Shown piece after piece: positions 1 through 12,200 of a DNA stretch of 64,000 bases. This stretch comes from Apostichopus japonicus (taxonomy: Eukaryota; Echinodermata; Holothuroidea; Aspidochirotida; Stichopodidae), in the NCBI RefSeq assembly GCF_037975245.1, contig NC_092572.1, forward strand, positions 16,498,269 to 16,562,268, given 5' to 3'. Numbering within the stretch: the stretch's first letter is position 1; every line of letters begins with the position of its first letter. The position numbers were made by a program, and so were the translations under genes. The notes beneath the pieces were generated by a model. The model ran no database searches, was not told the origin of the DNA, and was given only the letters and a program-made list of their open reading frames with translations.

Positions 1-107
1 TGGTTCGAACCCCGGGTGATGACGTCTTTTGCCGATCTTTTACAGCAAGTGCCTGCACGGGGAGCTGTAAGTATTAGTTAATCCACCTAATATCTCAGTC
101 CATACAG

Positions 108-175
108 TGGCGCGATGGCTCGGCGCACTGTACGAGCTGATGATCGAGACTCTCTTTTGCATCCCTGGTTCGAAC
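108..175 (+). promoter_or_regulatory. Representative tRNA-like internal Pol III box pair of a satellite unit
   Basis: TGGCGCGATGG (108-118) resembles a tRNA or SINE A box. It sits in a possible D arm, with GCGC pairing with GCGC around a GATGGCTCG loop. GGTTCGAAC (167-175) is a canonical B box. The start-to-start spacing is 59 bp, longer than in most tRNAs but within the range of tRNA-derived SINE heads. The pair recurs in essentially every unit. Two features argue against efficient transcription: a T4 run lies between the boxes (155-158), and the T arm is poorly paired outside GGTTCGAACC. TCTTTT follows the B box (190-195 and 201-206) as a possible terminator. tRNA-SINE ancestry is inferred; activity is not shown. 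Confidence 0.6.
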
Positions 176-190
176 CCCGGGTGATGACGT

Positions 191-237
191 CTTTTGCCGA
201 TCTTTTACAGCAAGTGCCTGCACGGGGAGCTGTAAGT
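191..237 (+). other. Representative 21-bp microexon-like segment in a satellite unit
   Basis: In each unit a pyrimidine-rich tract ending TCTTTTACAG is followed by 21 bp (211-231 here) and then GTAAGTATT, a near-consensus 5' splice site. The 21-bp segment reads open in all three forward frames in the common form; frame 1 gives QVPARGA. The L/S indel lies in the pyrimidine tract, so the segment stays 21 bp in both unit types. TTAGTTAAT downstream of the donor resembles a branch-point region. I see this pattern directly; splicing is only an inference, and chance occurrence in one ancestral monomer is possible. Confidence 0.35.
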
Positions 238-3200
238 ATTAGTTAATCCACCTAATATCTCAGTCCATACAGTGGCGCGATGGCTCGGCGCACTGTACGA
301 GCTGATGATCGAGACTCTCTTTTGCATCCCTGGTTCGAACCCCGGGTGATGACGTCTTTTGCCGATCTTTTACAGCAAGTGCCTGCACGGGGAGCTGTAA
401 GTATTAGTTAATCCACCTAATATCTCAGTCCATACAGTGGCGCGATGGCTCGGCGCACTGTACGAGCTGATGATCGAGACTCTCTTTTGCATCCCTGGTT
501 CGAACCCCGGGTGATGACGTCTTTTACAGCAAGTGCTAACACGGGGAGCTGTAAGTATTAGTTAATCCACCTAATATCTCAGTCCATACAGTGGCGCGAT
601 GGCTCGGCGCACTGTACGAGCTGATGATCGAGACTCTCTTTTGCATCCCTGGTTCGAACCCCGGGTGATGACGTCTTTTGCCGATCTTTTACAGCAAGTG
701 CCTGCACGGGGAGCTGTAAGTATTAGTTAATCCACCTAATATCTCAGTCCATACAGTGGCGCGATGGCTCGGCGCACTGTACGAGCTGATGATCGAGACT
801 CTCTTTTGCATCCCTGGTTCGAACCTCGGGTGATGACGTCTTTTACAGCAAGTGCCTGCACGGGGAGCTGTAAGTATTAGTTAATCCACCTAATATCTCA
901 GTCCATACAGTGGCGCGATGGCTCGGCGCACTGTACGAGCTGATGATCGAGACTCTCTTTTGCATCCCTGGTTCGAACCCCGGGTGATGACGTCTTTTAC
1001 AGCAAGTGCCTGCACGGGGAGCTGTAAGTATTAGTTAATCCACCTAATATCTCAGTCCATACAGTGGCGCGATGGCTCGGCGCACTGTACGAGCTGATGA
1101 TCGAGACTCTCTTTTGCATCCCTGGTTCGAACCCCGGGTGATGACGTCTTTTGCCGATCTTTTACAGCAAGTGCCTGCACGGGGAGCTGTAAGTATTAGT
1201 TAATCCACCTAATATCTCAGTCCATACAGTGGCGCGATGGCTCGGCGCACTGTACGAGCTGATGATCGAGACTCTCTTTTGCATCCCTGGTTCGAACCCC
1301 GGGTGATGACGTCTTTTACAGCAAGTGCTAACACGGGGAGCTGTAAGTATTAGTTAATCCACCTAATATCTCAGTCCATACAGTGGCGCGATGGCTCGGC
1401 GCACTGTACGAGCTGATGATCGAGACTCTCTTTTGCATCCCTGGTTCGAACCCCGGGTGATGACGTCTTTTGCCGATCTTTTACAGCAAGTGCCTGCACG
1501 GGGAGCTGTAAGTATTAGTTAATCCACCTAATATCTCAGTCCATACAGTGGCGCGATGGCTCGGCGCACTGTACGAGCTGATGATCGAGACTCTCTTTTG
1601 CATCCCTGGTTCGAACCTCGGGTGATGACGTCTTTTACAGCAAGTGCCTGCACGGGGAGCTGTAAGTATTAGTTAATCCACCTAATATCTCAGTCCATAC
1701 AGTGGCGCGATGGCTCGGCGCACTGTACGAGCTGATGATCGAGACTCTCTTTTGCATCCCTGGTTCGAACCCCGGGTGATGACGTCTTTTGCCGATCTTT
1801 TACAGCAAGTGCCTGCACGGGGAGCTGTAAGTATTAGTTAATCCACCTAATATCTCAGTCCATACAGTGGCGCGATGGCTCGGCGCACTGTACGAGCTGA
1901 TGATCGAGACTCTCTTTTGCATCCCTGGTTCGAACCCCGGGTGATGACGTCTTTTGCCGATCTTTTACAGCAAGTGCCTGCACGGGGAGCTGTAAGTATT
2001 AGTTAATCCACCTAATATCTCAGTCCATACAGTGGCGCGATGGCTCGGCGCACTGTACGAGCTGATGATCGAGACTCTCTTTTGCATCCCTGGTTCGAAC
2101 CCCGGGTGATGACGTCTTTTACAGCAAGTGCCTGAACGGGGAGCTGTAAGTATTAGTTAATCCACCTAATATCTCAGTCCATACAGTGGCGCGATGGCTC
2201 GGCGCACTGTACGAGCTGATGATCGAGACTCTCTTTTGCATCCCTGGTTCGAACCCCGGGTGATGACGTCTTTTGCCGATCTTTTACAGCAAGTGCCTGC
2301 ACGGGGAGCTGTAAGTATTAGTTAATCCACCTAATATCTCAGTCCATACAGTGGCGCGATGGCTCGGCGCACTGTACGAGCTGATGATCGAGACTCTCTT
2401 TTGCATCCCTGGTTCGAACCCCGGGTGATGACGTCTTTTGCCGATCTTTTACAGCAAGTGCCTGCACGGGGAGCTGTAAGTATTAGTTAATCCACCTAAT
2501 ATCTCAGTCCATACAGTGGCGCGATGGCTCGGCGCACTGTACGAGCTGATGATCGAGACTCTCTTTTGCATCCCTGGTTCGAACCCCGGGTGATGACGTC
2601 TTTTACAGCAAGTGCCTGCACGGGGAGCTGTAAGTATTAGTTAATCCACCTAATATCTCAGTCCATACAGTGGCGCGATGGCTCGGCGCACTGTACGAGC
2701 TGATGATCGAGACTCTCTTTTGCATCCCTGGTTCGAACCCCGGGTGATGACGTCTTTTACAGCAAGTGCCTGCACGGGGAGCTGTAAGTATTAGTTAATC
2801 CACCTAATATCTCAGTCCATACAGTGGCGCGATGGCTCGGCGCACTGTACGAGCTGATGATCGAGACTCTCTTTTGCATCCCTGGTTCGAACCCCGGGTG
2901 ATGACGTCTTTTGCCGATCTTTTACAGCAAGTGCCTGCACGGGGAGCTGTAAGTATTAGTTAATCCACCTAATATCTCAGTCCATACAGTGGCGCGATGG
3001 CTCGGCGCACTGTACGAGCTGATGATCGAGACTCTCTTTTGCATCCCTGGTTCGAACCCCGGGTGATGACGTCTTTTGCCGATCTTTTACAGCAAGTGCC
3101 TGCACGGGGAGCTGTAAGTATTAGTTAATCCACCTAATATCTCAGTCCATACAGTGGCGCGATGGCTCGGCGCACTGTACGAGCTGATGATCGAGACTCT

Positions 3201-6200
3201 CTTTTGCATCCCTGGTTCGAACCCCGGGTGATGACGTCTTTTACAGCAAGTGCCTGCACGGGGAGCTGTAAGTATTAGTTAATCCACCTAATATCTCAGT
3301 CCATACAGTGGCGCGATGGCTCGGCGCACTGTACGAGCTGATGATCGAGACTCTCTTTTGCATCCCTGGTTCGAACCCCGGGTGATGACGTCTTTTGCCG
3401 ATCTTTTACAGCAAGTGCCTGCACGGGGAGCTGTAAGTATTAGTTAATCCACCTAATATCTCAGTCCATACAGTGGCGCGATGGCTCGGCGCACTGTACG
3501 AGCTGATGATCGAGACTCTCTTTTGCATCCCTGGTTCGAACCCCGGGTGATGACGTCTTTTGCCGATCTTTTACAGCAAGTGCCTGCACGGGGAGCTGTA
3601 AGTATTAGTTAATCCACCTAATATCTCAGTCCATACAGTGGCGCGATGGCTCGGCGCACTGTACGAGCTGATGATCGAGACTCTCTTTTGCATCCCTGGT
3701 TCGAACCCCGGGTGATGACGTCTTTTACAGCAAGTGCCTGCACGGGGAGCTGTAAGTATTAGTTAATCCACCTAATATCTCAGTCCATACAGTGGCGCGA
3801 TGGCTCGGCGCACTGTACGAGCTGATGATCGAGACTCTCTTTTGCATCCCTGGTTCGAACCCCGGGTGATGACGTCTTTTGCCGATCTTTTACAGCAAGT
3901 GCCTGCACGGGGAGCTGTAAGTATTAGTTAATCCACCTAATATCTCAGTCCATACAGTGGCGCGATGGCTCGGCGCACTGTACGAGCTGATGATCGAGAC
4001 TCTCTTTTGCATCCCTGGTTCGAACCCCGGGTGATGACGTCTTTTGCCGATCTTTTACAGCAAGTGCCTGCACGGGGAGCTGTAAGTATTAGTTAATCCA
4101 CCTAATATCTCAGTCCATACAGTGGCGCGATGGCTCGGCGCACTGTACGAGCTGATGATCGAGACTCTCTTTTGCATCCCTGGTTCGAACCCCGGGTGAT
4201 GACGTCTTTTGCCGATCTTTTACAGCAAGTGCCTGCACGGGGAGCTGTAAGTATTAGTTAATCCACCTAATATCTCAGTCCATACAGTGGCGCGATGGCT
4301 CGGCGCACTGTACGAGCTGATGATCGAGACTCTCTTTTGCATCCCTGGTTCGAACCCCGGGTGATGACGTCTTTTACAGCAAGTGCCTGCACGGGGAGCT
4401 GTAAGTATTAGTTAATCCACCTAATATCTCAGTCCATACAGTGGCGCGATGGCTCGGCGCACTGTACGAGCTGATGATCGAGACTCTCTTTTGCATCCCT
4501 GGTTCGAACCCCGGGTGATGACGTCTTTTACAGCAAGTGCCTGCACGGGGAGCTGTAAGTATTAGTTAATCCACCTAATATCTCAGTCCATACAGTGGCG
4601 CGATGGCTCGGCGCACTGTACGAGCTGATGATCGAGACTCTCTTTTGCATCCCTGGTTCGAACCCCGGGTGATGACGTCTTTTGCCGATCTTTTACAGCA
4701 AGTGCCTGCACGGGGAGCTGTAAGTATTAGTTAATCCACCTAATATCTCAGTCCATACAGTGGCGCGATGGCTCGGCGCACTGTACGAGCTGATGATCGA
4801 GACTCTCTTTTGCATCCCTGGTTCGAACCCCGGGTGATGACGTCTTTTGCCGATCTTTTACAGCAAGTGCCTGCACGGGGAGCTGTAAGTATTAGTTAAT
4901 CCACCTAATATCTCAGTCCATACAGTGGCGCGATGGCTCGGCGCACTGTACGAGCTGATGATCGAGACTCTCTTTTGCATCCCTGGTTCGAACCCCGGGT
5001 GATGACGTCTTTTACAGCAAGTGCCTGCACGGGGAGCTGTAAGTATTAGTTAATCCACCTAATATCTCAGTCCATACAGTGGCGCGATGGCTCGGCGCAC
5101 TGTACGAGCTGATGATCGAGACTCTCTTTTGCATCCCTGGTTCGAACCCCGGGTGATGACGTCTTTTGCCGATCTTTTACAGCAAGTGCCTGCACGGGGA
5201 GCTGTAAGTATTAGTTAATCCACCTAATATCTCAGTCCATACAGTGGCGCGATGGCTCGGCGCACTGTACGAGCTGATGATCGAGACTCTCTTTTGCATC
5301 CCTGGTTCGAACCCCGGGTGATGACGTCTTTTGCCGATCTTTTACAGCAAGTGCCTGCACGGGGAGCTGTAAGTATTAGTTAATCCACCTAATATCTCAG
5401 TCCATACAGTGGCGCGATGGCTCGGCGCACTGTACGAGCTGATGATCGAGACTCTCTTTTGCATCCCTGGTTCGAACCCCGGGTGATGACGTCTTTTACA
5501 GCAAGTGCCTGCACGGGGAGCTGTAAGTATTAGTTAATCCACCTAATATCTCAGTCCATACAGTGGCGCGATGGCTCGGCGCACTGTACGAGCTGATGAT
5601 CGAGACTCTCTTTTGCATCCCTGGTTCGAACCCCGGGTGATGACGTCTTTTGCCGATCTTTTACAGCAAGTGCCTGCACGGGGAGCTGTAAGTATTAGTT
5701 AATCCACCTAATATCTCAGTCCATACAGTGGCGCGATGGCTCGGCGCACTGTACGAGCTGATGATCGAGACTCTCTTTTGCATCCCTGGTTCGAACCCCG
5801 GGTGATGACGTCTTTTACAGCAAGTGCCTGCACGGGGAGCTGTAAGTATTAGTTAATCCACCTAATATCTCAGTCCATACAGTGGCGCGATGGCTCGGCG
5901 CACTGTACGAGCTGATGATCGAGACTCTCTTTTGCATCCCTGGTTCGAACCCCGGGTGATGACGTCTTTTACAGCAAGTGCCTGCACGGGGAGCTGTAAG
6001 TATTAGTTAATCCACCTAATATCTCAGTCCATACAGTGGCGCGATGGCTCGGCGCACTGTACGAGCTGATGATCGAGACTCTCTTTTGCATCCCTGGTTC
6101 GAACCCCGGGTGATGACGTCTTTTGCCGATCTTTTACAGCAAGTGCCTGCACGGGGAGCTGTAAGTATTAGTTAATCCACCTAATATCTCAGTCCATACA

Positions 6201-9200
6201 GTGGCGCGATGGCTCGGCGCACTGTACGAGCTGATGATCGAGACTCTCTTTTGCATCCCTGGTTCGAACCCCGGGTGATGACGTCTTTTGCCGATCTTTT
6301 ACAGCAAGTGCCTGCACGGGGAGCTGTAAGTATTAGTTAATCCACCTAATATCTCAGTCCATACAGTGGCGCGATGGCTCGGCGCACTGTACGAGCTGAT
6401 GATCGAGACTCTCTTTTGCATCCCTGGTTCGAACCCCGGGTGATGACGTCTTTTACAGCAAGTGCCTGCACGGGGAGCTGTAAGTATTAGTTAATCCACC
6501 TAATATCTCAGTCCATACAGTGGCGCGATGGCTCGGCGCACTGTACGAGCTGATGATCGAGACTCTCTTTTGCATCCCTGGTTCGAACCCCGGGTGATGA
6601 CGTCTTTTGCCGATCTTTTACAGCAAGTGCCTGCACGGGGAGCTGTAAGTATTAGTTAATCCACCTAATATCTCAGTCCATACAGTGGCGCGATGGCTCG
6701 GCGCACTGTACGAGCTGATGATCGAGACTCTCTTTTGCATCCCTGGTTCGAACCCCGGGTGATGACGTCTTTTACAGCAAGTGCCTGCACGGGGAGCTGT
6801 AAGTATTAGTTAATCCACCTAATATCTCAGTCCATACAGTGGCGCGATGGCTCGGCGCACTGTACGAGCTGATGATCGAGACTCTCTTTTGCATCCCTGG
6901 TTCGAACCCCGGGTGATGACGTCTTTTGCCGATCTTTTACAGCAAGTGCCTGCACGGGGAGCTGTAAGTATTAGTTAATCCACCTAATATCTCAGTCCAT
7001 ACAGTGGCGCGATGGCTCGGCGCACTGTACGAGCTGATGATCGAGACTCTCTTTTGCATCCCTGGTTCGAACCCCGGGTGATGACGTCTTTTGCCGATCT
7101 TTTACAGCAAGTGCCTGCACGGGGAGCTGTAAGTATTAGTTAATCCACCTAATATCTCAGTCCATACAGTGGCGCGATGGCTCGGCGCACTGTACGAGCT
7201 GATGATCGAGACTCTCTTTTGCATCCCTGGTTCGAACCCCGGGTGATGACGTCTTTTACAGCAAGTGCCTGCACGGGGAGCTGTAAGTATTAGTTAATCC
7301 ACCTAATATCTCAGTCCATACAGTGGCGCGATGGCTCGGCGCACTGTACGAGCTGATGATCGAGACTCTCTTTTGCATCCCTGGTTCGAACCCCGGGTGA
7401 TGACGTCTTTTGCCGATCTTTTACAGCAAGTGCCTGCACGGGGAGCTGTAAGTATTAGTTAATCCACCTAATATCTCAGTCCATACAGTGGCGCGATGGC
7501 TCGGCGCACTGTACGAGCTGATGATCGAGACTCTCTTTTGCATCCCTGGTTCGAACCCCGGGTGATGACGTCTTTTACAGCAAGTGCCTGCACGGGGAGC
7601 TGTAAGTATTAGTTAATCCACCTAATATCTCAGTCCATACAGTGGCGCGATGGCTCGGCGCACTGTACGAGCTGATGATCGAGACTCTCTTTTGCATCCC
7701 TGGTTCGAACCCCGGGTGATGACGTCTTTTACAGCAAGTGCCTGCACGGGGAGCTGTAAGTATTAGTTAATCCACCTAATATCTCAGTCCATACAGTGGC
7801 GCGATGGCTCGGCGCACTGTACGAGCTGATGATCGAGACTCTCTTTTGCATCCCTGGTTCGAACCCCGGGTGATGACGTCTTTTGCCGATCTTTTACAGC
7901 AAGTGCCTGCACGGGGAGCTGTAAGTATTAGTTAATCCACCTAATATCTCAGTCCATACAGTGGCGCGATGGCTCGGCGCACTGTACGAGCTGATGATCG
8001 AGACTCTCTTTTGCATCCCTGGTTCGAACCCCGGGTGATGACGTCTTTTGCCGATCTTTTACAGCAAGTGCCTGCACGGGGAGCTGTAAGTATTAGTTAA
8101 TCCACCTAATATCTCAGTCCATACAGTGGCGCGATGGCTCGGCGCACTGTACGAGCTGATGATCGAGACTCTCTTTTGCATCCCTGGTTCGAACCCCGGG
8201 TGATGACGTCTTTTACAGCAAGTGCCTGCACGGGGAGCTGTAAGTATTAGTTAATCCACCTAATATCTCAGTCCATACAGTGGCGCGATGGCTCGGCGCA
8301 CTGTACGAGCTGATGATCGAGACTCTCTTTTGCATCCCTGGTTCGAACCCCGGGTGATGACGTCTTTTGCCGATCTTTTACAGCAAGTGCCTGCACGGGG
8401 AGCTGTAAGTATTAGTTAATCCACCTAATATCTCAATCCATACAGTGGCGCGATGGCTCGGCGCACTGTACGAGCTGATGATCGAGACTCTCTTTTGCAT
8501 CCCTGGTTCGAACCCCGGGTGATGACGTCTTTTGCCGATCTTTTACAGCAAGTGCCTGCACGGGGAGCTGTAAGTATTAGTTAATCCACCTAATATCTCA
8601 GTCCATACAGTGGCGCGATGGCTCGGCGCACTGTACGAGCTGATGATCGAGACTCTCTTTTGCATCCCTGGTTCGAACCCCGGGTGATGACGTCTTTTAC
8701 AGCAAGTGCCTGCACGGGGAGCTGTAAGTATTAGTTAATCCACCTAATATCTCAGTCCATACAGTGGCGCGATGGCTCGGCGCACTGTACGAGCTGATGA
8801 TCGAGACTCTCTTTTGCATCCCTGGTTCGAACCCCGGGTGATGACGTCTTTTGCCGATCTTTTACAGCAAGTGCCTGCACGGGGAGCTGTAAGTATTAGT
8901 TAATCCACCTAATATCTCAGTCCATACAGTGGCGCGATGGCTCGGCGCACTGTACGAGCTGATGATCGAGACTCTCTTTTGCATCCCTGGTTCGAACCCC
9001 GGGTGATGACGTCTTTTGCCGATCTTTTACAGCAAGTGCCTGCACGGGGAGCTGTAAGTATTAGTTAATCCACCTAATATCTCAGTCCATACAGTGGCGC
9101 GATGGCTCGGCGCACTGTACGAGCTGATGATCGAGACTCTCTTTTGCATCCCTGGTTCGAACCTCGGGTGATGACGTCTTTTACAGCAAGTGCCTGCACG

Positions 9201-12200
9201 GGGAGCTGTAAGTATTAGTTAATCCACCTAATATCTCAGTCCATACAGTGGCGCGATGGCTCGGCGCACTGTACGAGCTGATGATCGAGACTCTCTTTTG
9301 CATCCCTGGTTCGAACCCCGGGTGATGACGTCTTTTGCCGATCTTTTACAGCAAGTGCCTGCACGGGGAGCTGTAAGTATTAGTTAATCCACCTAATATC
9401 TCAGTCCATACAGTGGCGCGATGGCTCGGCGCACTGTACGAGCTGATGATCGAGACTCTCTTTTGCATCCCTGGTTCGAACCCCGGGTGATGACGTCTTT
9501 TGCCGATCTTTTACAGCAAGTGCCTGCACGGGGAGCTGTAAGTATTAGTTAATCCACCTAATATCTCAGTCCATACAGTGGCGCGATGGCTCGGCGCACT
9601 GTACGAGCTGATGATCGAGACTCTCTTTTGCATCCCTGGTTCGAACCCCGGGTGATGACGTCTTTTACAGCAAGTGCCTGCACGGGGAGCTGTAAGTATT
9701 AGTTAATCCACCTAATATCTCAGTCCATACAGTGGCGCGATGGCTCGGCGCACTGTACGAGCTGATGATCGAGACTCTCTTTTGCATCCCTGGTTCGAAC
9801 CCCGGGTGATGACGTCTTTTGCCGATCTTTTACAGCAAGTGCCTGCACGGGGAGCTGTAAGTATTAGTTAATCCACCTAATATCTCAGTCCATACAGTGG
9901 CGCGATGGCTCGGCGCACTGTACGAGCTGATGATCGAGACTCTCTTTTGCATCCCTGGTTCGAACCCCGGGTGATGACGTCTTTTACAGCAAGTGCCTGC
10001 ACGGGGAGCTGTAAGTATTAGTTAATCCACCTAATATCTCAGTCCATACAGTGGCGCGATGGCTCGGCGCACTGTACGAGCTGATGATCGAGACTCTCTT
10101 TTGCATCCCTGGTTCGAACCCCGGGTGATGACGTCTTTTACAGCAAGTGCCTGCACGGGGAGCTGTAAGTATTAGTTAATCCACCTAATATCTCAGTCCA
10201 TACAGTGGCGCGATGGCTCGGCGCACTGTACGAGCTGATGATCGAGACTCTCTTTTGCATCCCTGGTTCGAACCCCGGGTGATGACGTCTTTTGCCGATC
10301 TTTTACAGCAAGTGCCTGCACGGGGAGCTGTAAGTATTAGTTAATCCACCTAATATCTCAGTCCATACAGTGGCGCGATGGCTCGGCGCACTGTACGAGC
10401 TGATGATCGAGACTCTCTTTTGCATCCCTGGTTCGAACCCCGGGTGATGACGTCTTTTGCCGATCTTTTACAGCAAGTGCCTGCACGGGGAGCTGTAAGT
10501 ATTAGTTAATCCACCTAATATCTCAGTCCATACAGTGGCGCGATGGCTCGGCGCACTGTACGAGCTGATGATCGAGACTCTCTTTTGCATCCCTGGTTCG
10601 AACCCCGGGTGATGACGTCTTTTACAGCAAGTGCCTGCACGGGGAGCTGTAAGTATTAGTTAATCCACCTAATATCTCAGTCCATACAGTGGCGCGATGG
10701 CTCGGCGCACTGTACGAGCTGATGATCGAGACTCTCTTTTGCATCCCTGGTTCGAACCCCGGGTGATGACGTCTTTTGCCGATCTTTTACAGCAAGTGCC
10801 TGCACGGGGAGCTGTAAGTATTAGTTAATCCACCTAATATCTCAGTCCATACAGTGGCGCGATGGCTCGGCGCACTGTACGAGCTGATGATCGAGACTCT
10901 CTTTTGCATCCCTGGTTCGAACCCCGGGTGATGACGTCTTTTGCCGATCTTTTACAGCAAGTGCCTGCACGGGGAGCTGTAAGTATTAGTTAATCCACCT
11001 AATATCTCAGTCCATACAGTGGCGCGATGGCTCGGCGCACTGTACGAGCTGATGATCGAGACTCTCTTTTGCATCCCTGGTTCGAACCCCGGGTGATGAC
11101 GTCTTTTAAAGCAAGTGCCTGCACGGGGAGCTGTAAGTATTAGTTAATCCACCTAATATCTCAGTCCATACAGTGGCGCGATGGCTCGGCGCACTGTACG
11201 AGCTGATGATCGAGACTCTCTTTTGCATCCCTGGTTCGAACCCCGGGTGATGACGTCTTTTGCCGATCTTTTACAGCAAGTGCCTGCACGGGGAGCTGTA
11301 AGTATTAGTTAATCCACCTAATATCTCAGTCCATACAGTGGCGCGATGGCTCGGCGCACTGTACGAGCTGATGATCGAGACTCTCTTTTGCATCCCTGGT
11401 TCGAACCCCGGGTGATGACGTCTTTTGCCGATCTTTTACAGCAAGTGCCTGCACGGGGAGCTGTAAGTATTAGTTAATCCACCTAATATCTCAGTCCATA
11501 CAGTGGCGCGATGGCTCGGCGCACTGTACGAGCTGATGATCGAGACTCTCTTTTGCATCCCTGGTTCGAACCTCGGGTGATGACGTCTTTTACAGCAAGT
11601 GCCTGCACGGGGAGCTGTAAGTATTAGTTAATCCACCTAATATCTCAGTCCATACAGTGGCGCGATGGCTCGGCGCACTGTACGAGCTGATGATCGAGAC
11701 TCTCTTTTGCATCCCTGGTTCGAACCCCGGGTGATGACGTCTTTTGCCGATCTTTTACAGCAAGTGCCTGCACGGGGAGCTGTAAGTATTAGTTAATCCA
11801 CCTAATATCTCAGTCCATACAGTGGCGCGATGGCTCGGCGCACTGTACGAGCTGATGATCGAGACTCTCTTTTGCATCCCTGGTTCGAACCCCGGGTGAT
11901 GACGTCTTTTGCCGATCTTTTACAGCAAGTGCCTGCACGGGGAGCTGTAAGTATTAGTTAATCCACCTAATATCTCAGTCCATACAGTGGCGCGATGGCT
12001 CGGCGCACTGTACGAGCTGATGATCGAGACTCTCTTTTGCATCCCTGGTTCGAACCCCGGGTGATGACGTCTTTTACAGCAAGTGCCTGCACGGGGAGCT
12101 GTAAGTATTAGTTAATCCACCTAATATCTCAGTCCATACAGTGGCGCGATGGCTCGGCGCACTGTACGAGCTGATGATCGAGACTCTCTTTTGCATCCCT

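Noticed and set aside
108-195. Genuine tRNA genes in the satellite
   Set aside because: Only A and B box-like motifs are present. The anticodon arm, acceptor stem and T-stem pairing are poor, and a T4 run lies between the boxes.
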